A stretch of 64,000 bases of DNA. Source: CAMDKS01 sp964402975 (GTDB lineage: Bacteria > Bdellovibrionota_B > Oligoflexia > Oligoflexales > RGVZ01). Location: positions 62,001-126,000 of the forward strand of contig CAYOEM010000007.1 in the NCBI GenBank assembly GCA_964402975.1, read 5' to 3'. The first letter of the stretch is position 1. Each line of letters begins with the position of its first letter. This document shows, one piece after another, positions 42,060-51,124 of this stretch. The notes beneath the pieces are model-generated. The model worked only from the letters and a program-made list of their open reading frames with translations, did no database searches and was not told the DNA's origin. The position numbers and the translations under genes were made by a program.

Positions 42060-42581
42060 TCAGGCAAACGAAATATCCGGAACTCTGGCTGCGATATTAT
42101 TAGGGTGATCGGAACTTTCCGCAACTTGAGCTTGCTGCTGATGAAGCCCGATATCTTTCACATTTTTTCCATCACGACCGCCGGCTTCACCAGATACGGC
42201 TGTACGTTTCATGACCGTACGACCGTTGAACAGTGCGCCTTCCTGTACAATCATGCTAGGCGTTGCTATGTCAGCCTGAACATCCGCTGTGGCGCACATC
42301 TCAATTTTCCTCTGAACAGCCAAAGTCCCTTCAACGCGGCCATGCACAACAACTTCCTCTGCCTTGACTTGGGCGTTGATCACAGCATCCTCTTCCACGA
42401 TCAAGAGACCTTCTGCGATGATTTCACCATCGATTGTCCCGCCGATGCGCGTAGCGCCTTTGCAATATAATTTTCCTGAGAAGTGACAACCAGCCGTCAA
42501 GATTGTTACACCGCCATCGCGAGCCGATCCGGCTGATGCGCGCTTAGATGGAAAACTTTGACCTTTATCGTTACCAAACAT
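42060..42581 (-). CDS. Bactofilin
   Basis: Bactofilins polymerise without nucleotide into filaments or patches that organise cell shape, stalks or polar complexes. The 173-aa product has the single beta-helix domain: 'LTAGCHFSGKLYCKGATRIG', 'GTIDGEIIAEGLLIVEEDAV' and 'VHGRVEGTLAVQRKIEM', with regular short turns. The disordered tails at both ends are typical. GAGGAGG lies just before the ATG at 42581; 20 upstream codons in frame are not used. It is divergent from the 42644 gene, 62 bases apart. Confidence 0.93.
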   Translation of the reverse strand: MFGNDKGQSFPSKRASAGSARDGGVTILTAGCHFSGKLYCKGATRIGGTIDGEIIAEGLLIVEEDAVINAQVKAEEVVVHGRVEGTLAVQRKIEMCATADVQADIATPSMIVQEGALFNGRTVMKRTAVSGEAGGRDGKNVKDIGLHQQQAQVAESSDHPNNIAARVPDISFA

Positions 42582-42643
42582 GACATTCCTCCTCGCTGTC
42601 TGTGCTATGATCCAAAGACAAGCATGATGAAACCGATGCAAAC

Positions 42644-43408
42644 GTGACCAATCTGGAATATCCCATGCAACATCGCGAACTTGGTCGTAGATTTATCTCT
42701 CCCATTATAGCACCAACGAGCTCCATTTCATTAACGGGACCCGGCTGGCGTTGTTTGAACCGTGACAGCTGGGGCGATGAACATCATGTTTTCTTTGCTA
42801 AAGATGCCGATTTTTTTAAAAATACCATCTCATCCATTGCCCCTTTCACCCCGGCCTCAAAGCGGGGCTTTGAACCACCCTCTCAGGTGCAGCAATGGGT
42901 TATTGAGATCGACAACAGACCAACCGGTAGGGCGCACCTTCAGGTGCTGCGGGGAGACTACTGTCAGGGCATTTTGTTTATTGGAGTTGAAGCGACCCAG
43001 CTCAACCCAATCAAAGATGTAACCGCCCAGTTGATCACCCTTGCATTTCTCAGCAAGGAGCTCGTCACCATAAAAATAGTAAACACATCGTTGCGGCCCG
43101 AGAATCTGATCAAACCTTTGGACGATCAATTCTCGACGCGCGTTATGACCTTCTCCAAATCGCATCTGCCGGAGGCAATGTTTCAATCCGTCTATGAATT
43201 CGATCGCCAAACATGGTTTGATTCAAAGGCGGGACAAACGTCTCTCGTTACACTTGGCTGGCTGAAGAACCGTATGGACCGTGCAAACGCGGTGTCCCAA
43301 GTTGGACGTGCAAAAAAATCGCGAGCGTGGATATTTTCTTTATTAAAAATCGGAAAACGTCGCACCTCCTCCGATATGATTCATCCACTGAGCAAAATTC
43401 GCCGCTGA
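42644..43408 (+). CDS. Unrecognised protein, possibly a divergent GNAT fold
   Basis: The 254-aa product has no signal peptide. The middle region has the order expected of a GNAT acyltransferase: strand 'WVIEIDNRPTGRAHLQVL', strand 'CQGILFIGVEA', a helix with 'VTAQLITLAFL', strand 'VTIKIVNTSLRPENLIKPL', and end 'MFQSVYEFDRQTWF'. The usual acetyl-CoA pyrophosphate loop is not clear. The C-terminal 50 residues are basic. The start is uncertain: a GTG at 42644 or an ATG at 42665. It shares a divergent promoter region with bactofilin. Confidence 0.55.
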   Translation: MTNLEYPMQHRELGRRFISPIIAPTSSISLTGPGWRCLNRDSWGDEHHVFFAKDADFFKNTISSIAPFTPASKRGFEPPSQVQQWVIEIDNRPTGRAHLQVLRGDYCQGILFIGVEATQLNPIKDVTAQLITLAFLSKELVTIKIVNTSLRPENLIKPLDDQFSTRVMTFSKSHLPEAMFQSVYEFDRQTWFDSKAGQTSLVTLGWLKNRMDRANAVSQVGRAKKSRAWIFSLLKIGKRRTSSDMIHPLSKIRR

Positions 43409-43412
43409 GTAA

Positions 43413-43450
43413 ACGAAAAAAGGCCGAAGCTCCTGGCTTCGGCCTTTTGA
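43413..43450. terminator. Bidirectional terminator after the 42644 gene and rpsI
   Basis: AAAAGGCCGAAGC pairs with GCTTCGGCCTTTT with four bases in the loop, flanked by A-run and T-run. It serves the plus-strand gene and the minus-strand rplM-rpsI operon. Confidence 0.92.
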
Positions 43451-43473
43451 AATCCATTGTATAATCTTGAGTA

Positions 43474-43872
43474 TTAACGCTTCGAGAACTGGAAGCGACG
43501 GCGAGCAGACGCCAAACCGTACTTCTTACGTTCTTTTTTACGAGCATCTCTCGTGATCAGTCCAGCGTCTTTAAGCACAGGGCGTTTCGATGGATCAAGG
43601 AGTGTCAATGCTCGGCTCAATGCGTGACGAATAGCACCGGCCTGTCCTGTTAAACCGCCTCCAGTTACGTTAATCGTAATGTCATACGATTCTACGGCGT
43701 CGGTAAGCTCTAGCGCTTGTTTCACAATCATCCGTGACGTAGGACGAAGAAAGTAATCTTCCATCGTACGTTTGTTGATGACTATGTTTCCCTTACCTTG
43801 TTTTACCCAAACGCGAGCGATCGATGTCTTGCGTTTTCCTACTGCGTGAACTGCTTTTGACTTTGTAGCCAT
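43474..43872 (-). CDS. rpsI: 30S ribosomal protein S9
   Basis: The 132-aa product has 'AVGKRKTSIARVWVKQGKGN', 'DITINVTGGGLTGQAGAIRH' and the C-terminal 'RKKYGLASARRRFQFSKR', whose Lys-Arg end reaches the P-site tRNA. Follows rplM by 17 bases, the standard pairing. Confidence 0.98.
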   Translation of the reverse strand: MATKSKAVHAVGKRKTSIARVWVKQGKGNIVINKRTMEDYFLRPTSRMIVKQALELTDAVESYDITINVTGGGLTGQAGAIRHALSRALTLLDPSKRPVLKDAGLITRDARKKERKKYGLASARRRFQFSKR

Positions 43873-43889
43873 GATTACTCAAATCCTCC

Positions 43890-44321
43890 TTAGCGGGTCG
43901 GCATTGCGACTGGATTTTGCGCCTTATGCGGATGCTCAGCACCAGCATAAACGTGCAGATTGCCGCAAATCTTGCGGCCAAGTTTCGACTTCGGCAACAT
44001 GCCCTTAATTGCGGCCGCAACGAGACGCTCAGGCTTCGAAGCAAGAAGATCGCGAGCAGCAATCGCCTTGATTCCACCAACGTGTCCGGTGTGATGATGA
44101 TAGAATTTATCGGTCATTTTTCCGCCGCTTAGTTTAACCCTATTGGCATTCACCACAACGACGTAATCACCGCCATCGATATGAGGCGTGAAATCAGGTT
44201 TGTGTTTGCCGCGAAGCACACGAGCGACCTCAGTAGCCAAACGGCCTAGAGTCTTGTCAGATGCGTCAACGACGGTCCACTGCTTCTTGACATCGGCAGG
44301 TTTTACACTAACAGTTTTCAT
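43890..44321 (-). CDS. rplM: 50S ribosomal protein L13
   Basis: The 143-aa product has 'WTVVDASDKTLGRLATEVAR', 'PHIDGGDYVVVVNANRVKLS', 'DKFYHHHTGHVGGIK' and 'MLPKSKLGRKICGNLHVYAG'. The ATG at 44321 gives the normal length; the 42 extra in-frame codons upstream are not used. A leader of about 100 bases separates it from the promoter at 44426-44454. Confidence 0.98.
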   Translation of the reverse strand: MKTVSVKPADVKKQWTVVDASDKTLGRLATEVARVLRGKHKPDFTPHIDGGDYVVVVNANRVKLSGGKMTDKFYHHHTGHVGGIKAIAARDLLASKPERLVAAAIKGMLPKSKLGRKICGNLHVYAGAEHPHKAQNPVAMPTR

Positions 44322-44425
44322 AAGTATCCTGTTACTCCAGAAACGGGGCGCGTGCTCGTAATGACTGGACTTTTTAGCTGCCGGGGACACGCTGACCGCG
44401 GCGGCTGATCCTTTTGAGAGGGGGC

Positions 44426-44454
44426 AATATATATATAACCCCCTCACTGGTCAA
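44426..44454 (-). promoter_or_regulatory. Sigma-70-type promoter of rplM-rpsI
   Basis: TTGACC and TATATT are exactly 17 bases apart on the minus strand, a near-consensus housekeeping promoter. The predicted start is near 44419, giving a leader of about 98 bases before rplM. Confidence 0.75.
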
Positions 44455-44523
44455 CAGCTAAACCCACGTGATTCAAGGGTTTGAGCAAAAAAATTGAACG
44501 ATCAAAATCAGGCTCTTACCCGC

Positions 44524-45918
44524 CTAGAAAGCGATGGTATGGGGGGCCCTAGGACAAGGGATGACGTCCCGGATATTGGCCATGCCCGATAAGTACTGAA
44601 CAATACGCTCAAATCCAAGCCCAAAGCCAGCATGGGGCACAGACCCGTAACGCCGCAAATCGATGTACCACTGGAGATCTCCCAAGGGTAGCGACATATC
44701 ACGAATTCGGTTTTCGAGGACCTCGATGCGGTCCTCCCGCTGGCTGCCACCAATAATTTCCCCAATCCTGGGGGCCAAAACGTCCATGGCCGCCACGGTT
44801 TTGCCATCGTCATTTTGGCGCATGTAAAAGGCCTTAATATCTTTTGGATAATTATTGACAATCACCGGCCCCTTGAACACGTGATCGGTCAGGTAGCGCT
44901 CATGCTCAGACTGAAGGTCGATCCCCCACTTGACCGGGAACTCAAACTTTCCGGCGACCTTTTCAAGTTCCTTGACTGCGTCCGTATAGGAAATTCTCGA
45001 GAACTTCGTATCGGCTAAGGTGGCGATTTCTTGGGGCGTCATCCCCTTGTACATATCACTGAGGAATGCCAATTCATCCGCACAGCGTTCAACTGCATAC
45101 CGGCATAAATATCTGATGAAATCCTCGGCAAGCTGCATGTCATCTTCAAGATCTGCAAATGCCATCTCCGGCTCAATCATCCAAAACTCAGAGAGGTGCC
45201 GCGTCGTATTCGAGTTTTCCGCACGAAAGGTCGGTCCAAAAGTATAAATATCGCCCAATGATAGAGCTAAAAACTCGCCCTCAAGCTGACCACTGACCGT
45301 CAGATGCGCTCGTTTGCCAAAAAAATCCTTAGACCAATCAATTTGCCCCTTGTCGGTTCTGGGTGGCTGCGCAGGGTCTAGCGTCGTAACCGTAAACATT
45401 TCACCGGCACCCTCGCAATCACTGGCCGTGATAATGGGCGTATGAGCCCAGACGAAACCCTGCTTTTGGAAAAACTCATGGACCCCAAACGCCAGAGCAT
45501 TACGCAGTCTCCAGACCGCACCAAATGTATTTGTTCGTCCACGCAAATGACCGATCTCTCGAAGGAACTCGAGAGTGTGACCCTTTTTTTGCAAAGGATA
45601 GGTTTCGGGGTCAGCTTCCCCAAAAAGCTCCAACTTATGTGCATGGACTTCCCAAGCTTGACCCTTGCCCTGGCTGGGTTTTAGCTCGCCCTCGATGCCG
45701 ACGGAAGCACCGGTTTGACATCGTCCCAACAATTCAAAACCCGGCGTTCCTTGATCAATCACGCACTGCAAAGTGGCTTGGCAAGAACCATCATTAACCA
45801 CCAGAAATGCAAACGCCTTGGACTCGCGCCGAGACCTCACCCATCCACAAACCTTCACCCTTTGGCCGGCACTACCATCACGCAATAAACTCTTGATTCG
45901 ATCTCGCCTCATACTCAT
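44524..45918 (-). CDS. asnS: Asparaginyl-tRNA synthetase
   Basis: A class IIb synthetase charging tRNA-Asn. The 464-aa product has the N-terminal OB-fold anticodon domain ('VKVCGWVRSRRESKAFAFLV'), class II motif 2 'FRAENSNTTRHLSEFWMIEP' and motif 3 'GFGLGFERIVQYLSGMANIR', ending 'PRAPHTIAF' as in AsnRS. GGAGATAACC precedes the ATG. It lies 2 bases after a glycosyltransferase gene, an unusual operon partner. Confidence 0.97.
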   Translation of the reverse strand: MSMRRDRIKSLLRDGSAGQRVKVCGWVRSRRESKAFAFLVVNDGSCQATLQCVIDQGTPGFELLGRCQTGASVGIEGELKPSQGKGQAWEVHAHKLELFGEADPETYPLQKKGHTLEFLREIGHLRGRTNTFGAVWRLRNALAFGVHEFFQKQGFVWAHTPIITASDCEGAGEMFTVTTLDPAQPPRTDKGQIDWSKDFFGKRAHLTVSGQLEGEFLALSLGDIYTFGPTFRAENSNTTRHLSEFWMIEPEMAFADLEDDMQLAEDFIRYLCRYAVERCADELAFLSDMYKGMTPQEIATLADTKFSRISYTDAVKELEKVAGKFEFPVKWGIDLQSEHERYLTDHVFKGPVIVNNYPKDIKAFYMRQNDDGKTVAAMDVLAPRIGEIIGGSQREDRIEVLENRIRDMSLPLGDLQWYIDLRRYGSVPHAGFGLGFERIVQYLSGMANIRDVIPCPRAPHTIAF

Positions 45919-45920
45919 GG

Positions 45921-47171
45921 TTATCTCCGTTTCGAAGTCATCAGAAACCGCAGTCTTTTCTCATCCAAAACTGCTGTCTTCGCATTTTCAATGTTTCGCA
46001 GCGCCATCCAAATTTTTCTGGGAATAAATGACCTCACTGTGGCCGGTTGATGGGGCCGCTGATTATAAACCTCATGATACACGGCTAGAACACTTCTTGC
46101 CACGCGGTACCAGTTAAACCTTAACACTTGCTGCGAACCTGCTTTCACCATCGACTCACGCAGGGACGAGTCCGTCAGAACTCGGTGCATGGCTTTCGTC
46201 AATTGATCACGATCACGTGGGTCCACTAATATCGCAGCTCGGCCCACCACCTCAGGTATGCTGCTGGTAGAGCTAGTCACGACAGGCACACCGGAGGCCA
46301 TAGCTTCAAGAGGGGGAAGTCCGAAGCCTTCATAGAGACTAGGATAGGCCACGAGTTTGGCTTTTCGATAGAAATCACCTAACTCAACATCGGAGACAAA
46401 CCCCTTAAAAATTACGTCATCTCTGAATTCGCGCGCTTTAAGCTGCACCGACGCAAACAAAGGGCTTTCACCACCGATGAGAATAAGCTTTGTTTTAATC
46501 GACGGGAAGTCATGCCGAAGCTTCTCGTAAGCCTCGATCAGGACGTTAATGTTTTTTCTAGGTTCAAGAGATCCTACGTAGAGAATGTAGTCTTGATCTT
46601 TCGTAGCATCCTCGGAGTTCTGCTCTGATGGGGGAAGTGAGAACACATCGTCTACAGCCCAATAGACCAGACTCACTTTCTCGGCAGCCAACTTAAAATA
46701 TTGCAGCAGATCGTTTTTTGAATTGTTGCTGTTTGTTATGACCTTAGTGGCTCGTCTCGCCAACTGAGGAATAACGATGTTATACAACGTTCTAAAAGCA
46801 AAACTATACCACTGCGGGTTCACAACGAAGCAAAGGTCGTGAATATTGATGATTGATTTGCCCTTATAAAATAGGGGCGCGATGTTTGCCGGGGAGTGTA
46901 AAATATCAATACTGTGTTGCTTTGCCAATCGCGGCAACCAGACCTGCTCCCAGACGTGATTCTTAATACTTTCACTAGGAATCAGGTGATCCCCAATCAC
47001 AGAGACGTTCGGATAATTCCACTCCACAGCGCCAACTTGCTCATTCCCAGTGAAAATAAAATAATCATTGTCACGGTCAATCTCCACTAACGTCTTGACC
47101 AAGTTGTAGGCCGCTCTTTGCACGCCCGTTCTTTTCGCAACCAAAAAACGCCCATTGATGCCGATTCTCAC
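45921..47171 (-). CDS. Glycosyltransferase family 4 (GT-B)
   Basis: The 416-aa product has an N-terminal acceptor domain ('MRIGINGRFLVAKRTGVQRA', 'IDILHSPANIAPLF', 'IINIHDLCFVVNPQ') and a C-terminal donor domain with 'YILYVGSLEPRKNINVLIEA' and the E-x7-E motif in 'YPSLYEGFGLPPLEAMASGV'. No signal peptide. It overlaps the upstream glycosyltransferase by 4 bases (ATGA). Probable role in lipopolysaccharide or capsule synthesis; sugar unknown. Confidence 0.9.
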   Translation of the reverse strand: MRIGINGRFLVAKRTGVQRAAYNLVKTLVEIDRDNDYFIFTGNEQVGAVEWNYPNVSVIGDHLIPSESIKNHVWEQVWLPRLAKQHSIDILHSPANIAPLFYKGKSIINIHDLCFVVNPQWYSFAFRTLYNIVIPQLARRATKVITNSNNSKNDLLQYFKLAAEKVSLVYWAVDDVFSLPPSEQNSEDATKDQDYILYVGSLEPRKNINVLIEAYEKLRHDFPSIKTKLILIGGESPLFASVQLKAREFRDDVIFKGFVSDVELGDFYRKAKLVAYPSLYEGFGLPPLEAMASGVPVVTSSTSSIPEVVGRAAILVDPRDRDQLTKAMHRVLTDSSLRESMVKAGSQQVLRFNWYRVARSVLAVYHEVYNQRPHQPATVRSFIPRKIWMALRNIENAKTAVLDEKRLRFLMTSKRR

Positions 47172-48322
47172 AAAGCCCCCTCAGGATGGAAGACAGCATC
47201 TTGACCAGCCGGTCGGGGCCCAACTCCAAGACAACTTTTGTAAAGCTGCAAAGTTTGTTCTGTCATCCTATCCCACGAAAACTTGGCGCGATGCTCAGCA
47301 ATCGTGCGGGATGATTCATGACTCGTAATGGGATTAGTGATGCCCCTCTCCAATGCTTTAGCAATATCAAGGTGGTCATACGGATTGGCAAAAATGGCAT
47401 TGTCACCAACAACCTCAGGCAAAGACGACGAGCGCGCGACGACCACGGGAGCCCCGCAACAGAGCGCCTCCAATGGCGGTAGACCAAACCCCTCATAAGT
47501 CGATGGGTACACAAAAAGGCGCGTCAGCGAATAAACTGCAGGAAGATGGTCCTCGGCAATAAACTTTGAAAAATAAATGAGATGTTTTTTTCCGAACGAA
47601 TCGGCGAGACGCAGCAGAGCTCGATCAACTGGCGTAGCCAAAACAAGGGGCGTTTCTATCTTAGCCTGACAGTATGCCCTCACAAGTTGATGTACGTTTT
47701 TATGCGGCTTATTATTTGAAACGCAAAGAATAAATTCCTCCGGGAGCTCATAAATCTCACGGACATAAGCTAACTCATCTTGATCGGTAACGGGCTTATA
47801 AGCCTGACTCACACCGTTGTAGGTTACAAAAACCTTCTCGGTATCGAGACCGAGGGTTCTGATGATTTCCTTTTTCGAAAACTGACTCACCGTTAAAATA
47901 TAAGTCGACCTTGCAATGCAACTTTTAACAAAGACTCTGTAATAAAGTTGATGCAACGGCGTATAGAACTGTGGCAGTACCAAGTGATTCAAATCATGAA
48001 TGGTCATGATCATCTTACACGGCACCATGAGAGGCGCTACGAATGAGGGCGCGTGAAAGAGATCCACCGATCGTCGCCTCAGTATTTGCGGAATCTCTAC
48101 TTGCTCGCGAAAACTAATCCACGCGGAGTTCACTTGCTCCAAATGAATATGGGACGGCCACGACTCGGACTGCAGTGGGCTATCGCGATTAACCAATATG
48201 TAATATTCCAATCCGCTATCGCGCATCGCTAGTCCACGAATCAGCTCGTACACATACCTAGCAATCCCGTGCATACTTCCAGGTTTAATCATCCTGGCAT
48301 CAATCGCAACGCGCAAAGTCAC
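47168..48322 (-). CDS. Glycosyltransferase family 4 (GT-B)
   Basis: The 384-aa product has the same two-domain plan as its neighbour: N-terminal 'VAIDARMIKPGSMHGIARYV', 'VDLFHAPSFVAPLM' and 'MTIHDLNHLVLPQF', then 'FILCVSNNKPHKNVHQLVRA' and 'YPSTYEGFGLPPLEALCCGA'. The GTG at 48322 is preferred because GGTGG lies 8 bases before it and the protein then starts at the first strand; the frame stays open 24 codons further. The two genes are probably an ancient duplication. First of a three-gene unit ending in asnS. Confidence 0.88.
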   Translation of the reverse strand: MTLRVAIDARMIKPGSMHGIARYVYELIRGLAMRDSGLEYYILVNRDSPLQSESWPSHIHLEQVNSAWISFREQVEIPQILRRRSVDLFHAPSFVAPLMVPCKMIMTIHDLNHLVLPQFYTPLHQLYYRVFVKSCIARSTYILTVSQFSKKEIIRTLGLDTEKVFVTYNGVSQAYKPVTDQDELAYVREIYELPEEFILCVSNNKPHKNVHQLVRAYCQAKIETPLVLATPVDRALLRLADSFGKKHLIYFSKFIAEDHLPAVYSLTRLFVYPSTYEGFGLPPLEALCCGAPVVVARSSSLPEVVGDNAIFANPYDHLDIAKALERGITNPITSHESSRTIAEHRAKFSWDRMTEQTLQLYKSCLGVGPRPAGQDAVFHPEGAL

Positions 48323-48555
48323 AGAGCAAACCACCTCTATAAAAAGAACCCGAGCAAGAGCACCACCGGAGCGGCGCCAAGTTGGGAGCCACATCCGGCC
48401 AGACGGCTAATTTAGACTCAATTATTTATGTGAAATTACTGCTGCCGCCTACGCTTTTCAGCAGGCCCTGACATCGAGGCGACATACACGACGTCGAAAA
48501 CGATGTAACATTCTGATTTTTATGTTCTTTAAGAGAGAGCCAAATCTCTGCTCAC

Positions 48556-49275
48556 TTAAAATGCGAACCCAAAATCAAGCGAGATATCAGCCCGCGTCAT
48601 CATTCGATTCTTAAGGTGAGCGCGTTCCTTTTCGGTTATGGCTGAATAGGTCAGCTGCATCTCTTCTTGCTCCTTAGCCGGGACATCCGAGTCACTCACC
48701 TGAGAATTCATATGACGGATACCCAGATGAGCGCCTATGGCAAGTGGCCATTCGCTCGCAACAAATCTGTAACCAAACCTGCAGTGACCGGTAACTCCTT
48801 TACCCTGCACCCGGTGATGCAGGTAACCGTCTTGGTCAACAAGCGTGAGCCTTAGCGCCTCTTTCTCCCCCGGCCTTTTCTTCCACTCTGCATTCCAAAC
48901 TCGGTAACCGGCTCCAAGAGTCCAGAAAAAACCGCCTAGGTTTCTCTCATCAGAATACCTGCTCATGAGTGCAGACACTTGGACACCATCGATGGTAAGC
49001 GAGTTTCCTGTCTCTTGAATATCATCCGGAAGCAATTCCTCAACCGCGCCAATTGCAGAATACTCGAGCGCAAGGCCCATGGTACCGCCTGCATTATATT
49101 CAGTATGCAATGATCCACCCGCCATAAGTGGCAACGTGAGAAGCCAGTCGCGCCCCCCCGATTTACCACTTCCAGAGGACGAGGCCGTTTTGCCAACGGG
49201 AGCAGCCATGAGCTGACCTGAAGTAACGCACATGACTAATGCCGCAACATATCCAAAGCGTTTACTGGCTCTCAT
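48556..49275 (-). CDS. Outer-membrane beta-barrel protein of unknown function
   Basis: The 239-aa product has a signal peptide ending 'SGQLMAAPVGKT', a Ser/Gly linker, and alternating amphipathic strands such as 'GGFFWTLGAGYRVWNAEW', 'GHCRFGYRFVASEWPLAIGA' and a C-terminal 'DISLDFGFAF' ending in Phe, the outer-membrane insertion signal. About eight strands fit the length. No homology to a named porin was recognised. Confidence 0.75.
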   Translation of the reverse strand: MRASKRFGYVAALVMCVTSGQLMAAPVGKTASSSGSGKSGGRDWLLTLPLMAGGSLHTEYNAGGTMGLALEYSAIGAVEELLPDDIQETGNSLTIDGVQVSALMSRYSDERNLGGFFWTLGAGYRVWNAEWKKRPGEKEALRLTLVDQDGYLHHRVQGKGVTGHCRFGYRFVASEWPLAIGAHLGIRHMNSQVSDSDVPAKEQEEMQLTYSAITEKERAHLKNRMMTRADISLDFGFAF

Positions 49276-49449
49276 CGATTAGCTCCTTTGCTTAAAATAT
49301 CGCGTTTGCTTTGTGGAAAACTCTGCGCGATCTTACCTATTCCATTGTATACTGACAGGCATATGACAGATCCAGATGCAGAAACTGCCTTTTGAGACGC
49401 TGTCTAATGGGCAAGTTTTTCCTACTCCTAAAAGCGAGGCAAGGTATCG

Positions 49450-50262
49450 ATGCTAGTGATAGCGCACAGAGGCAACAATAAAGAGGCCTTTGAAAATAGT
49501 TTTTCAGCTTTTGAAAAAAGCGTTGAGTGCGGCGCGCATCGTATTGAGCTTGACGTCGTTCTCTCCAAAGATGGCCACGCCGTTATCAATCACGATGACC
49601 ACCTAATGCATGCAACCGGCAAAGCGCTTTCCTGTTCAAAACTCACGAAGGCTGAACTGATCAATCTTAAACTTCTGAACGGGGAACCCATCCCTTTTCT
49701 CAGCGAAGTCGTAGAGCGTTTTCTCGGACGAATTGAGCTAAATATCGAAATAAAAGGCAACAATCCGGCATCCGGCCGAGCCGTTGGTGAAATCGTTGGT
49801 CGGCACTCTCAACGAGACAAAGTTATCGTTTCAAGTTTTTTCCCGGAAAGCCTCATTTATATGCGCGATCACCATCCTGACATACAAAGGGCATGCCTTA
49901 CAGGAGACGACGAACTACCTTGGCCATATTTTGCACACCTTTCGATACTAAATTTTATGAATATGGCGGCAGCTACAATTGTCCACCCAAGAATGGGGCA
50001 AGTTTCGGTTGAATTCATGGATCAGTGTAAATCGAGGAGCTGGAAAGTCTTCACTTGGTCGCCGATGGTGGGCGAGGATCATGGACGAGAGGCTTGGTGG
50101 ACATTGCTGAAAACTATGGAGGTAGACGGCCATTGCACCAACTTTCCTCGAGAGATGGGAAACTGGTTGCGCAATCAAAAAGCGTTGGACGAGAGGGCCA
50201 GGCGCTTGCTAACTTTGGGCAATATTAGAGGTAATCAAGATGCGCATTCACACCATCCGTGA
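49450..50262 (+). CDS. Glycerophosphodiester phosphodiesterase
   Basis: Hydrolyses glycerophosphodiesters to glycerol-3-phosphate and an alcohol. The 270-aa product has the family start 'LVIAHRGNNKEAFENSFSAF', the metal site 'IELDVVLSKDGHAVINHDDH' with the second catalytic His, 'IELNIEIKGNN' and the late 'VFTWSPM'. No signal peptide, so it is cytoplasmic. AAGG lies 5 bases before the ATG. The next gene, a lysophospholipase, overlaps its end by 23 bases. Confidence 0.92.
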   Translation: MLVIAHRGNNKEAFENSFSAFEKSVECGAHRIELDVVLSKDGHAVINHDDHLMHATGKALSCSKLTKAELINLKLLNGEPIPFLSEVVERFLGRIELNIEIKGNNPASGRAVGEIVGRHSQRDKVIVSSFFPESLIYMRDHHPDIQRACLTGDDELPWPYFAHLSILNFMNMAAATIVHPRMGQVSVEFMDQCKSRSWKVFTWSPMVGEDHGREAWWTLLKTMEVDGHCTNFPREMGNWLRNQKALDERARRLLTLGNIRGNQDAHSHHP

Positions 50263-51121
50263 CCGCACAAACTCCTTAGACCTGCGTTTTGCTGTTTCGG
50301 ATAACGCCGACTCAGCCAATCGGTTTCTGGTTTTTGCAAATGGCCGCTCCGAATGGATCGAAAAGTATGAAAGTTTTCCCAACGATCTTAAAGTCAGTGC
50401 CGATACAGGTTTTTTGATCTTTGATCATCGCGGACAGGGCGGATCTGGCGGAGCAAGAGCTTGGATTGATCATTACGATACCTATGCTAACGATATGGCC
50501 CAGCTCATAAATGAAGGTACGAAGGGAAAGCCGTTTAACCTGATTTGCCACAGTATGGGCTCACTCATATCCCTCGTGGCCATAATTCAAGGACTGATAA
50601 AACCGCGATGCGTTGTATTATCTTCCCCACTTCTTGGGCTACCAAATCGCTATATGCCAGCTCCTGCGGCCTATCACACATCCAAGTTTTTAACTCGTTT
50701 ATCCTTTGGTCATGTGCACTCGGGAGCGGGTCGATATTGGCGACCGCCTTTTGAAAAAAATGTTTTAACGAGATCTCATGACCGATATCAGAATATTCAG
50801 AATTCACCGTTCCCCATACCCAGTCCCACCTTCGAATGGATTAAGGCAAGCTACGAAGCAACCCAATTTGTTCACGAAGACAGTAATCAAGCAAAAATAA
50901 CCGTCCCCATTCTAGTCTTGTGTGGTACCGAGGAGAAAGTTGTGGATGCGGATGCAATCCAACGTTGGGTATCATCAGCTAGCTTGCATGCCAAAGGCGG
51001 CGTGGACTTTCACTGGATTCAGGACGGACTCCATGAGTTGCTTTACGAGAGCCGACCCATCTACGAGCCAGTTCTTCACTTGATAAGAAACTGGTTTGAC
51101 CGAAAAGGCTTCCCGCTCTAA
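50240..51121 (+). CDS. Lysophospholipase (PldB-like alpha/beta hydrolase)
   Basis: The 293-aa product is a serine hydrolase: 'LIFDHRGQGGSGGARAWIDH', nucleophile in 'NLICHSMGSLISLV', Asp in 'PILVLCGTEEKVVDADAI', and His in 'WIQDGLHELLYESRPI'. This pattern matches PldB-type lysophospholipases L2 and monoacylglycerol lipases. No signal peptide. GAGG lies 8 bases upstream of the ATG, which is inside the phosphodiesterase gene, so the overlap is real and suggests coupled translation. Confidence 0.85.
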   Translation: MRIHTIRDRTNSLDLRFAVSDNADSANRFLVFANGRSEWIEKYESFPNDLKVSADTGFLIFDHRGQGGSGGARAWIDHYDTYANDMAQLINEGTKGKPFNLICHSMGSLISLVAIIQGLIKPRCVVLSSPLLGLPNRYMPAPAAYHTSKFLTRLSFGHVHSGAGRYWRPPFEKNVLTRSHDRYQNIQNSPFPIPSPTFEWIKASYEATQFVHEDSNQAKITVPILVLCGTEEKVVDADAIQRWVSSASLHAKGGVDFHWIQDGLHELLYESRPIYEPVLHLIRNWFDRKGFPL

Positions 51122-51124
51122 AAA

